Positions 16,417 through 23,573 of a stretch of DNA of 64,000 bases are shown here, in pieces; position 1 is the first letter of the stretch; each line of letters opens with the position of its first letter. Position numbers and translations under genes: made by a program. Under the pieces are notes generated by a model. That model had not been told where the DNA came from. It did not search any database and saw nothing but the letters and a program-made list of their open reading frames with translations. The DNA is from Chloroflexota bacterium. Lineage in GTDB: Bacteria > Chloroflexota > Anaerolineae > Anaerolineales > Villigracilaceae. The stretch covers positions 1 through 64,000 of the forward strand of contig JACAET010000052.1 in assembly GCA_013388685.1 (NCBI GenBank). Reading direction: 5' to 3'.

Positions 16417-16764
16417 ATGCCCATAAACAAGAAAATACTTTTCCTCTTGCCATTGCTCGCCCTGGCTTGCTCGATCACGCCCGCCGCGAGTCTTGCGGCG
16501 ATGGTCACGCCCTCGCCAAGCCCATCCCCTCCCCCATCCACCCCAAGCCCAACAGCAACGCCCCAGGATGTGACTTGCACCGTCACCGCTGAAAGTTTGC
16601 ACTTGCGGGCAATGCCTGGAACTGACGCCCAGGTCATCGGTTATCTGTACGCTGGCGAGACGTTGACCGTCCTCCCTGATCCGTCTGTTGATTCGTGGAT
16701 CCGGGTCCGGGCTGGCGATCTCACCGGCTGGATAAATTCTCACTACTGTACGAAAGGACAATGA
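16417..16764 (+). CDS. Lipoprotein with an SH3-like domain (element)
   Basis: 115 aa. The signal MPINKKILFLLPLLALAC ends in a lipobox Cys18. A Ser/Pro/Thr-rich linker (about 30-50) leads to a bacterial SH3 domain (about 52-112): VTAESLHLRAMPGTDAQVIG, then YAGETLTVLPDPSVDSWIRV and GLTGWINSHYC-like end. Such domains bind cell wall peptides or other surface partners. In a mobile element this may act in surface exclusion or host interaction; that is inference. RBS GAAAGGA is 11 bases upstream. Confidence 0.75.
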   Translation: MPINKKILFLLPLLALACSITPAASLAAMVTPSPSPSPPPSTPSPTATPQDVTCTVTAESLHLRAMPGTDAQVIGYLYAGETLTVLPDPSVDSWIRVRAGDLTGWINSHYCTKGQ

Positions 16765-16768
16765 CACC

Positions 16769-17452
16769 ATGAAAAAAGTTTTACAGACAGCAAGCAAGTA
16801 CATCTTTGCCGCGTTTGGCATTGCCGTTCTTGCCCTCTTGATGAGTCTCACTTACTCCGCCCTGGCGAGGATCTTCCCTGACAGCCTGGTCAATCTGATG
16901 TGGGGACTCGTGATGTTCGATATAGCGGCGATGTGTTGGGCGCTCTCGTTTGTGTTTGGGAGCGAAAGCACCGGGCAGTATGCCACCTCCGCAATTGGCT
17001 TTGTGGTTGGCTTTGTGGGGACCCTTGGCATGGTAGCCGCAGAGGTAGCCTTGTCCAGCGGCATGATAGAGACCGGGGACATCGGTAAATGGATGGTGTA
17101 CGGATTTATCATCGTCACCGCCCTGCACGCTGGCTTGCTCTACGCTCATCACGCAACCGCGCCGGACATTCACGAGAAGATCAACGTAGGCATTGCACGC
17201 GGCGAGATTGTCACCGAAGCGATCCAACAGGCAACGCGCCAATTGGATGAGCAAAAAGCGGAACTGGCATATACGATCCATCAAGACATCGTTTCCCAGG
17301 TCAAGCGTGACCTGGGGCTCATGCCCGCCGATCCGAAGATGCCCCTACTCCCCGCCGATCCGAAGCGCAAGTATCAGCAGACGACCTTCCCCATCCTGGA
17401 GGAACAGCCCAAACCGGGCGCCCCTTTTCAGGACGGAAGCGCCGCCCCTTAG
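16769..17452 (+). CDS. Four-helix membrane protein with a cytoplasmic coiled tail (element)
   Basis: 227 aa. Membrane segments at about 8-30, 38-60, 70-92 and 107-125, then a soluble C-terminal half with a predicted helical stretch (IVTEAIQQATRQLDEQKAEL) and a Pro-rich tail containing a short internal repeat (LMPADPK, LLPADPK). It is four bases after the lipoprotein stop codon, RBS AAAGGA, so the two are one operon. No family recognised; the pairing of lipoprotein plus membrane protein suggests a shared surface role. Confidence 0.65.
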   Translation: MKKVLQTASKYIFAAFGIAVLALLMSLTYSALARIFPDSLVNLMWGLVMFDIAAMCWALSFVFGSESTGQYATSAIGFVVGFVGTLGMVAAEVALSSGMIETGDIGKWMVYGFIIVTALHAGLLYAHHATAPDIHEKINVGIARGEIVTEAIQQATRQLDEQKAELAYTIHQDIVSQVKRDLGLMPADPKMPLLPADPKRKYQQTTFPILEEQPKPGAPFQDGSAAP

Positions 17453-17522
17453 CGGGCGGATTCGGGATCACGCTGGAGGCGGATACATTCAACCCGCAAC
17501 GGGTGATAATCTTCTGCTTGTC

Positions 17523-17783
17523 ATGCCGGGCGGAGGGCAGACGCTGGATACTTCCGCACGACTGCCCGCACGAATGGGAGTACTCAGCGGATCACCTCAG
17601 CCGCTGGATGGAACAAGTCAAGGCGAAACTCCGCCCGCGCCGCCCAGGGTGAAACTCTATACCTGGACGTGCCAGTATTGCGGGCAGACCTTCACCAGCC
17701 GCAGTTATAACGCCCGCTACTGCTCACCCACCCATAAAACCTACGCCGCACGCGAGAGACGGGCGAAACTGTACACGCCCTGA
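17523..17783 (+). CDS. Small zinc-finger protein (element), start uncertain
   Basis: 86 aa from the first in-frame ATG after the membrane protein. The C-terminal part holds CQYC, then a Cys 18 residues later (YNARYCSPTHKTYAARERR), a treble-clef-like pattern seen in small phage and plasmid DNA-binding proteins (CxxC-x-FTSRSYNARYCSPTHK). The N-terminal part is Pro/Gly-rich and unremarkable. No convincing ribosome binding site is visible before 17523, so the start may be elsewhere. Function: nucleic-acid binding is likely, nothing more can be said. Confidence 0.45.
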   Translation: MPGGGQTLDTSARLPARMGVLSGSPQPLDGTSQGETPPAPPRVKLYTWTCQYCGQTFTSRSYNARYCSPTHKTYAARERRAKLYTP

Positions 17784-17800
17784 CCGTGAACAAATACAGC

Positions 17801-17870
17801 CCGCACACGCTCGATCCTGGGCGTGTGCGGCGTCCAGGCCCTTCGAGGGCTCGATCCTGGGCGTGTGCGG
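17801..17870. repeat. Hairpin with a 22-bp direct repeat
   Basis: CCGCACACGC-tcgatcctgg-GCGTGTGCGG forms a perfect 10-bp hairpin (17801-17830). The 22 bases from 17809 to 17830 recur exactly at 17849-17870, a 40-bp step, so the left arm can pair with either copy. It sits in a 217-base gap between genes, 130 bases before the MerR-like regulator. No T-run follows. Confidence 0.85.
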
Positions 17871-18000
17871 GAGTGTATGTCGCGGCAGGCATTAGGGGGT
17901 GTCTTTTGGCTGAAATTGTGAACCGCGACCAGCGACCCACAGAATAATTACCACCGTGATAATATACAGACATTGGAAAAATTCGAGTTATGGAGGCTGA

Positions 18001-18555
18001 ATGACTGATCAAATCACCCTTACCACTGGTCAAACATGCGGATTGACCGGGCTATCCATGCAGACGATCCAGCGCTATATCAGGCGCTATCCGATGGGGT
18101 TTTCAGAGCAAGCCCGCAAGCCCAGGAAGGGACGGTGCATGAACGGCGACGACGTGAAAAACCTACTGCTCATAAATCAGATGCTACACGCCAAACAGAA
18201 AGCCCACATCGAAGCGGCATTGATGGGTGAGTATGAATCGCCTGACCTGTCCCTCTTCGAGGTCGCAAACTTGTTACAAATGTTCAACACGATCACCGCC
18301 CTGGGTAAGACCCTCGAGGCGTTTTATCAGGAAGTGATGAGGGAAAAGCAATATCTACAAAAAGCCGCGCCGATCATCCGCAATCATTCCGAAGTCTTGC
18401 AGGCTCTCCGCTTTGACGTGTCAAAGTTGAAATTGAGCAGGATACTTCGAGAAGAGGACTTCGATCACCCGGTCCCGGCAGTTGATGCCCATTACAAACA
18501 AGCACGCAAGAATCCCATTGCCCGATGGTTTGGGGATGAGGAGGATGCAGGATGA
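18001..18555 (+). CDS. MerR-like HTH protein (element)
   Basis: 184 aa. The N-terminal HTH is LTTGQTCGLTGLSMQTIQRY (about 7-26) with a following wing (RRYPMGFSEQARKPRKGRCM), like MerR-family or phage regulatory proteins. A helical middle part (NLLQMFNTITALGKTLEAFY) may mediate dimer formation. RBS GGAGG is five bases before the ATG, and a possible -10 box (GATAATAT, about 17958-17965) lies upstream. The last bases overlap the next gene by ATGA. Likely a regulator of the element. Confidence 0.65.
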   Translation: MTDQITLTTGQTCGLTGLSMQTIQRYIRRYPMGFSEQARKPRKGRCMNGDDVKNLLLINQMLHAKQKAHIEAALMGEYESPDLSLFEVANLLQMFNTITALGKTLEAFYQEVMREKQYLQKAAPIIRNHSEVLQALRFDVSKLKLSRILREEDFDHPVPAVDAHYKQARKNPIARWFGDEEDAG

Positions 18556-19082
18556 ATCTAATTCAAATACTTCTTGTAATTCTAGGCGTTTACCTGGTTG
18601 TGTCTATGATTCTCTTAGTGACCTTTCCCGCATCCAAAAAAGAGATTGACAAGACCATAGCCAAAGGCTTTCAAGCATACGCGCCTCGAAACAAGAGACC
18701 CTATTTTAGTATTCACTACTTTTCGTCAGGTTGGGATGAGGCGAAGAAATCACCGGCGCAGTTTATTCTTTTTGTCATTCTCTCGCCGTTGATTTTTCTC
18801 TCATGGTTGGCATGGCTTATCTTTGGGAAGGACAAGCCAAAGGACTTCAAGAGAGTATATCCCCCAGGCGGCAGACCAACGGGGACAACTACATACCCGC
18901 AGGATGATAAAGCCTTGCAAATGATCCTCGAGGAGGGCAAGAGTCCAAAGCAGGTCTTTGAGATTATGCGTCCTGATTATTACCCTGATGAAATTTGGAA
19001 CGACCTAGACCCTATCGGGCAACGTCAAGCATATGACGCTTTTAGAAACCGTATAGCAAACAGAATGGAGAATAACTCCTAA
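18552..19082 (+). CDS. Membrane protein of unknown function (element)
   Basis: 176 aa. Two hydrophobic segments at about 3-26 and 71-93 with a positively charged loop between them, and a soluble C-terminal part (KALQMILEEGKSPKQVFEIM) with acidic character. It is translationally coupled to the MerR-like gene by ATGA. No family recognised. A terminator follows at 19118. Confidence 0.6.
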   Translation: MNLIQILLVILGVYLVVSMILLVTFPASKKEIDKTIAKGFQAYAPRNKRPYFSIHYFSSGWDEAKKSPAQFILFVILSPLIFLSWLAWLIFGKDKPKDFKRVYPPGGRPTGTTTYPQDDKALQMILEEGKSPKQVFEIMRPDYYPDEIWNDLDPIGQRQAYDAFRNRIANRMENNS

Positions 19083-19117
19083 AAGAGTTTTTCTCCATGA
19101 AAAATCAGGAAACTATG

Positions 19118-19144
19118 AGACCATCGGCAACGATGGTCTTTTAT
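19118..19144 (+). terminator. Terminator inside the element
   Basis: 9-bp perfect stem AGACCATCG / CGATGGTCT with a GCAA tetraloop, then a T-rich stretch. Confidence 0.9.
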
Positions 19145-19158
19145 TTTGCGAGGAGCCT

Positions 19159-19368
19159 ATGAGCGATAAATACAAAATCACGCTAGAACTTTCAGAGCCG
19201 GAGTTTTTAGCCCTTGCCCGCATAGGATACCGGGAGTTTAGATCACCGCGCAATCAAGCCCGCTTTTTATTGCGTGATGTGTTGACCTCCCTGGGCGCAT
19301 TGCCCGGCGCGCCTACGGTTTACAACCCGGTCCCGGATCCTGCCGCTGAAGTCTCAGGGAGAGACTAG
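19159..19368 (+). CDS. Small protein of unknown function (element)
   Basis: 69 aa. One likely beta strand (YKITLELSEPEFLALARI) followed by two helices (RNQARFLLRDVLTSLGAL); the order recalls ribbon-helix-helix DNA-binding proteins, but the match is weak. RBS GAGGAG is a few bases before the ATG. A hairpin follows at 19378. Confidence 0.55.
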   Translation: MSDKYKITLELSEPEFLALARIGYREFRSPRNQARFLLRDVLTSLGALPGAPTVYNPVPDPAAEVSGRD

Positions 19369-19377
19369 AAAAACAAA

Positions 19378-19459
19378 GACGCCCCGATCACGACTCGAGG
19401 CGTCCACACCCACAGAGAGACCCAACTGCCAAAGTTAGAACTCTCGAAAGGACTTTGGC
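19378..19459 (+). promoter_or_regulatory. Two hairpins in the leader of the replication-initiator-like gene
   Basis: GACGCC / GGCGTC (19378-19404) and GCCAAAGT / ACTTTGGC (19428-19459). The second one encloses CGAAAGGA, a sequence also present before the lipoprotein gene at 16417, and both leaders end in TAGCAC shortly before the ATG. Confidence 0.5.
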
Positions 19460-19478
19460 ATTATAGCACAGGTGAACT

Positions 19479-20294
19479 ATGACAAGAGCAAAAAGCAAAA
19501 ACCCATTACTCCAAACCCTGCTATCCATGATTGACCCTGACAACTCAATCACCGTGAATCGCCCAATAGTTTTATTTCTGAACTCACTTGAGGGCGCAAT
19601 GCTTTTGAGTCAATTACTTTACTGGTATCCAAGAGCATCTCTAAAAGGCAAGTGGAAAGGCTGGATAGCAAAATCAGACAAGGAATTTCGGAACGAATTA
19701 TGCCTGTCACGTTACAGCATACGTGCCGCCAGAAAATTACTTCGTGACCGCGGCATTATCAAAACCGATGTCGGGAAATTCAATGGCTACCCAACTGTCC
19801 ATTACTTTATGAACCTAAACGAATTGGAAAAACAATGGCTTGACTTCATCCCTCGATTGTCTGAAATCGAACAATCCATTATTCGAAATCGAACAATCTA
19901 TGGATTGTCTGAAACCGAACAATCATTAACAGAGACTACCAGAGATTACCCACATAACGGGAAGGGGAATTTCAAATCCTGGAAGGACACACCACAAGCC
20001 CATCACGCATACTTCCAAACGTGCATGGCTGAATTAGGACTACCAGAACCAACAACCCAAAAAGAAATCGAAGCCTGGATGGAAACATTCACCGAATGGA
20101 TGAGCAAGGACTACACACCAAAGCAGATTCCAGCCGCGGCGCGTTTTGCACACAAACGGCAAACGGTTGTCTCCCGTCCCGCGTCGATCACCTACGCATT
20201 GAGTCACCTACGCCGCAAGCCTGCACAGGAAAAGCCGCCCGCCCAGGGCGAGTCAACCCTTGCGAAACTTGCACAGAACCAGAGGAGAAAATAA
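19479..20294 (+). CDS. Replication-initiator/helicase-loader-like winged-helix protein (element)
   Basis: 271 aa. The N-terminal domain (about 30-115) is a winged helix of the phage replisome-organiser kind: GAMLLSQLLYWYPRA, then KSDKEFRNELCLSRYSIRAA as the HTH and LLRDRGIIKTDVG as the wing. The middle is polar, and the C-terminal part (WMETFTEWMSKDYTPKQI, AARFAHKRQTVVSRPASITY) resembles the end of DnaD/O-like loaders. It lies three bases before the DnaB-type helicase gene, as in phage and plasmid replication modules, so I infer it binds the origin and loads the helicase. Confidence 0.7.
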   Translation: MTRAKSKNPLLQTLLSMIDPDNSITVNRPIVLFLNSLEGAMLLSQLLYWYPRASLKGKWKGWIAKSDKEFRNELCLSRYSIRAARKLLRDRGIIKTDVGKFNGYPTVHYFMNLNELEKQWLDFIPRLSEIEQSIIRNRTIYGLSETEQSLTETTRDYPHNGKGNFKSWKDTPQAHHAYFQTCMAELGLPEPTTQKEIEAWMETFTEWMSKDYTPKQIPAAARFAHKRQTVVSRPASITYALSHLRRKPAQEKPPAQGESTLAKLAQNQRRK

Positions 20295-20297
20295 CCC

Positions 20298-21611
20298 ATG
20301 ATAGACGGATTCTACAATCTGCAACTTGAGCAAGCCGCGCTTGCCTGCATCCTGATAAACCCGGAAACACTCGCAGAGATGGGACTCAAATTCACTGACT
20401 TTCACGACCACCGCCACCAGATGATTTTCACGGCAATTGAAAGACTCGATAAATCCCGCCTCGATATTGACCCGCTGACCGTGAGTCATGAACTCGAAAA
20501 ACTGGGGAGGCTCAAAGAAATCGGCGGCGATCCTTATCTGACCACTTTGGTAAGTTCCACCGGGTCTACCTTGTCCGCTCGATCCTACGCCGATCAACTC
20601 AAGGATTTGACCATGCGGCGAAAACTGGCAAGAGCATGTAACGAGATTGTGAACCTTGCCAACGATCCGCAAAAGTCACCGGCGACGATCACGAGTGAGG
20701 CGCGTCAATTCCTGGACGATGCCCTAAACGCTTCAACGCACCAAAGCGGGCGATCAATGGCGGAGGCGCTCAAAGAGTTTGACCAGACCATAGAGTCACG
20801 CAAGGGGCAGGATTTTAGCCTTCTCGGAATTTCAACGGGCTATCAGGACATAGATCACAAACTGGACGGCTTACAGGATGGCTGGCTTTATCTTATTGCC
20901 GCCCGCCCTGGGAATGGCAAAACAGCCATGCTAGGAAATCTCGCCCTGAACATAGCCAAGCAAGACAAGAGGGTTTTGTTTTTCAGCGCAGAGATGCACG
21001 ACTTACGAATCATCTCCCGCATGATGGCGGCGGAAACTCAAATCCATTCAGACATCCTGAAACATGCCGCGATGGAATCCGAGGAAGAATGGTCAAGTTA
21101 CTACAAAGCCGTTGAAACCTTCGAGGGTTTGCCCATGTGGTTATTCAGTCCTGATGAATGCCGCACCGTTGAGCAGATAGAGTCCATCACTCGCCAACGT
21201 CACGCACTTGGAGAAGTTGACATAATCTTTGTGGACTACCTGCAATTACTCCAACTCGAATCGGCAACTAGGACAATGACACGAGAGCAGGAAGTCACCA
21301 AGATAGCCCAGGCATTGAAGCGGATCACGAACCTAAAAATTCCAGTGGTAGCCGCGGCGCAGTTGAGTCGCGCCGTTGAATTACGCGCCGAGAGCAAACC
21401 GCAGTTATCAGACTTGAGAGAAAGCGGATCACTTGAGCAGGAGGCGGACGCCGTTTGTTTTTTGTATCACCCCGACGAAGAACCAGAAGCAAGCCTCCAG
21501 TTTATTGTGTCTAAAAATCGTGATGGTGCTCTTGGTGATTGTCAGTTGTACTACGACAAGACTACGCAGAAAATCCACACCGGCGCAGTACGTGTTTTTG
21601 CCCCAAATTAG
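20298..21611 (+). CDS. Replicative DNA helicase, DnaB type (element)
   Basis: 437 aa. N-terminal DnaB domain (about 5-110: EQAALACILINPETLAEMGL), linker helix, then a RecA-like motor (about 165-430) with Walker A in ARPGNGKTAM (Gly205-Thr209), Walker B in IIFVDYLQL (about 309-317), and the DnaB arginine-finger region ESGSLEQEADAVCFLY. It is a hexameric fork helicase. This copy belongs to the element, being framed by its initiator and recombinase, and suggests the excised circle can replicate itself. RBS AGGAG is well placed. Confidence 0.93.
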   Translation: MIDGFYNLQLEQAALACILINPETLAEMGLKFTDFHDHRHQMIFTAIERLDKSRLDIDPLTVSHELEKLGRLKEIGGDPYLTTLVSSTGSTLSARSYADQLKDLTMRRKLARACNEIVNLANDPQKSPATITSEARQFLDDALNASTHQSGRSMAEALKEFDQTIESRKGQDFSLLGISTGYQDIDHKLDGLQDGWLYLIAARPGNGKTAMLGNLALNIAKQDKRVLFFSAEMHDLRIISRMMAAETQIHSDILKHAAMESEEEWSSYYKAVETFEGLPMWLFSPDECRTVEQIESITRQRHALGEVDIIFVDYLQLLQLESATRTMTREQEVTKIAQALKRITNLKIPVVAAAQLSRAVELRAESKPQLSDLRESGSLEQEADAVCFLYHPDEEPEASLQFIVSKNRDGALGDCQLYYDKTTQKIHTGAVRVFAPN

Positions 21612-21656
21612 CCCAGGACGTGAAATCACAAGCAGATCGTCCAGAAAACGATTCTA

Positions 21657-21682
21657 GGGGCTGTGACAAAGCGTCACGCCCC
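21657..21682 (+). promoter_or_regulatory. Hairpin between the helicase and recombinase genes
   Basis: GGGGCTGTGAC / GTCACGCCCC stem (one bulge) with a five-base loop and no T-run, in a 92-base gap. It could be a weak terminator, an operator or part of an origin. Confidence 0.5.
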
Positions 21683-21703
21683 ATAATTCAGGCAGGTTGA
21701 CCA

Positions 21704-21892
21704 ATGGCACGAAAAGCACCGCAAATCCAAATTGAGCAAATCCCAGGCGATCACTTCCCGGACCTCGAAGCCGCGCAACGCGCCGCGCTCGATCCGCTGG
21801 CGGCGCACCTGGTCAACGTCATCCGCGATTTGCTTGCATCCGGTCAACTTGCCCAGGTCAACGGCAAGATCATTCCCAATCCCAACAGGTAA
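21704..21892 (+). CDS. 62-residue protein before the recombinase (element)
   Basis: 62 aa, acidic N-terminal half (IPGDHFPDLEAAQRAALDPL) and one amphipathic helix (AAHLVNVIRDLLASGQLAQV). It ends three bases before the recombinase start and is probably translated with it. No family recognised; too short for a firm prediction. Confidence 0.55.
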   Translation: MARKAPQIQIEQIPGDHFPDLEAAQRAALDPLAAHLVNVIRDLLASGQLAQVNGKIIPNPNR

Positions 21893-21895
21893 CAC

Positions 21896-23446
21896 ATGGC
21901 AGATTATTATCCTCCTCCCCTCCCTGCTGGCGCTATCGTTTGGGCATACCTCCGCGATTCAGGAGGTCCCGCCCAGGAGAACAGCGTCACACAGCAAGAG
22001 ACAGAAATCCGCGCTTACTGCAATCGTCACAAGTTGACCCTAACTTGTATCTTCAAGGACATTGCAAGAAGCGGAGGCAGTGTCATCTCGCGTGATGACT
22101 TTGAACGGATGATAGACCAGACCGAAACCCTCCGCCCTGATGGCTTGCTCATTTGGAACTATGCCCGCTTCTCTCGTGACGAAAACGACTCCATGTTCTA
22201 CAAGGCTTTACTAAGCAAACGCGGCATTGTGATTCACTCCCTCACCGATCCGATCCCCAATGATGGTTTTGGGTTGGTGATTGAATCACTGATAGATTTT
22301 TCCAACGCAGAGAAGCGCCGCCAAAATTCGCGCGATGTGAAGCGAGGACTCACCGCGCTTGTAAAAATGGGGTACGCGCCTGGCGTGCCTCCCAAAGGTT
22401 ATAAAACCGTCCGTGTTGAAATTGGAGCAAAACGCGATGGCACGCCTCGCAAGGTTTCAAAATGGATCCCGGACCCGGCGACGTGGCAAACGGTTATCAC
22501 CGCCTGGGTGATGAGGGCGGAGGGAAAATCATACAAAGAGATTCAGCAAGCCACCGGGTTATATAAATCAATCAACTGCTGGACTACGTTTTTCAGGAAT
22601 AAGAACTACCTCGGAAGTTTCACCTATGGCGGAGTCGAATATCCCGATCACCATCCGCCCGCGATCACCTGGGAAGTTTGGCAAGCAGTGCAAAAGATTC
22701 GTGATAGCAATCCACAGACGAAAAACAACCCGAGGCACCCGCGCCGCGTAGGTACTCCCTCCCTGCTTACAGGCTTTACTTACTGCCTGGATTGTGGCGC
22801 TATGATGACCCATACCCCAGGACACAAAGCCAAGCCCTGGCGATGCTACATTTGCGGCAGGAAGGACAGGCAAGGCGCGAAGGCTTGCCCCTCGCGCCGT
22901 GTTGGTGAAAAGCCCGCAGAGAACGCGATCTTGAACGCGGTAGAGAATCAAGTGCTATCCCCTGCTTACCTCGAACAAGTCATCGAACAAGCCCGCGCCG
23001 CGTTTGGTGACACCGCAAAGATTGAGGAGCAGATCACCCTTGCCAAACGAAAAGCGGACGACCTCGAATTAGCGATCCGTAGAGTCTTCGATGCCATTGA
23101 GAGAAGCGGATCACAAACAGCCTATGACCGTTTGACAGAACGCGAGAGAGAACGCGCCCATGTCAAAGCGGAGATAGATCACCTCGAGTCAATGCTTGCG
23201 GCGGCAAAGGTTGAAATCACTCCCGAGGCTATGAAAATCGTTTTGGATGAATGGAGGAAACAATTCACCCAGGCAAGGCAATCGAACGACGTAAGACTCA
23301 TTAGGACATGGTTATATCTTTTCGTGTCCCGTATTGAAATCGGCTACAATCGCGCCAAGATTTACTACACTTACCCAATGATTGACTTCTCACTCCCGGG
23401 CGATTCCTCACGAAGCATTATCGCTTTTCGTGGGGGCACAAAATGA
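21896..23446 (+). CDS. Large serine recombinase (integrase of the element)
   Basis: 516 aa in the integrated state. The resolvase domain (about 12-150) carries the nucleophile Ser22 in YLRDSGG and the conserved ARFSRDENDS. The recombinase domain (about 165-270: ALVKMGYAPGVPPKGYKT) is followed by a zinc ribbon (CLDCG ... CYICG ... C, about 300-335) and a coiled coil (about 375-440), the standard order for large serine integrases. The last codons (CGT GGG GGC AC) are the attachment core, and the stop codon lies four bases beyond the core in host DNA. It is the only recombinase of the element. Confidence 0.93.
   Translation: MADYYPPPLPAGAIVWAYLRDSGGPAQENSVTQQETEIRAYCNRHKLTLTCIFKDIARSGGSVISRDDFERMIDQTETLRPDGLLIWNYARFSRDENDSMFYKALLSKRGIVIHSLTDPIPNDGFGLVIESLIDFSNAEKRRQNSRDVKRGLTALVKMGYAPGVPPKGYKTVRVEIGAKRDGTPRKVSKWIPDPATWQTVITAWVMRAEGKSYKEIQQATGLYKSINCWTTFFRNKNYLGSFTYGGVEYPDHHPPAITWEVWQAVQKIRDSNPQTKNNPRHPRRVGTPSLLTGFTYCLDCGAMMTHTPGHKAKPWRCYICGRKDRQGAKACPSRRVGEKPAENAILNAVENQVLSPAYLEQVIEQARAAFGDTAKIEEQITLAKRKADDLELAIRRVFDAIERSGSQTAYDRLTERERERAHVKAEIDHLESMLAAAKVEITPEAMKIVLDEWRKQFTQARQSNDVRLIRTWLYLFVSRIEIGYNRAKIYYTYPMIDFSLPGDSSRSIIAFRGGTK
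23429..23439 (+). repeat. Right attachment-site core, inside the recombinase gene
   Basis: CGTGGGGGCAC, identical to 15865-15875. It encodes the Arg-Gly-Gly and part of the Thr at the recombinase C-terminus. Confidence 0.85.
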
Positions 23447-23468
23447 GACACCTTTAGGGTGTCTTTTT
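23446..23468 (+). terminator. Terminator after the recombinase, probably the original tRNA-Glu terminator
   Basis: Stem AGACACC / GGTGTCT with a five-base loop and a T-run, starting seven bases after the right core. On the host side of the junction, it would directly follow the tRNA if the element were removed. Confidence 0.85.
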
Positions 23469-23573
23469 GTTTAGAACCCTTTCCCCACAACCTGCAACCA
23501 GCCATATTCCGCCTCCCGTTCCAAATGGACACTCAAACGAAAGACCACCTCACCTCATCGGCAGGCTCAACGG

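Larger units (their letters stand above)
15865..23439 (+). mobile_element. Integrated element at tRNA-Glu (serine recombinase, replication genes)
   Basis: 7.6 kb between two 11-bp direct repeats (CGTGGGGGCAC at 15865-15875 and 23429-23439). It holds 11 plus-strand genes: excisionase-like HTH, SH3 lipoprotein, membrane protein, zinc-finger protein, MerR-like regulator, membrane protein, small protein, replication-initiator-like protein, DnaB-type helicase, a 62-aa protein and a large serine recombinase. No capsid, tail, terminase, relaxase or type IV secretion gene is seen. It therefore looks like a satellite or plasmid-like integrative element that needs a helper to transfer. The AGAG-loop repeats of the host are absent from it. 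Confidence 0.85.

Noticed and set aside
17801..17870. Possible CRISPR fragment
   Set aside because: Only two repeat copies, with an inverted arm in the first unit and an 18-base gap; no cas gene is in the window.
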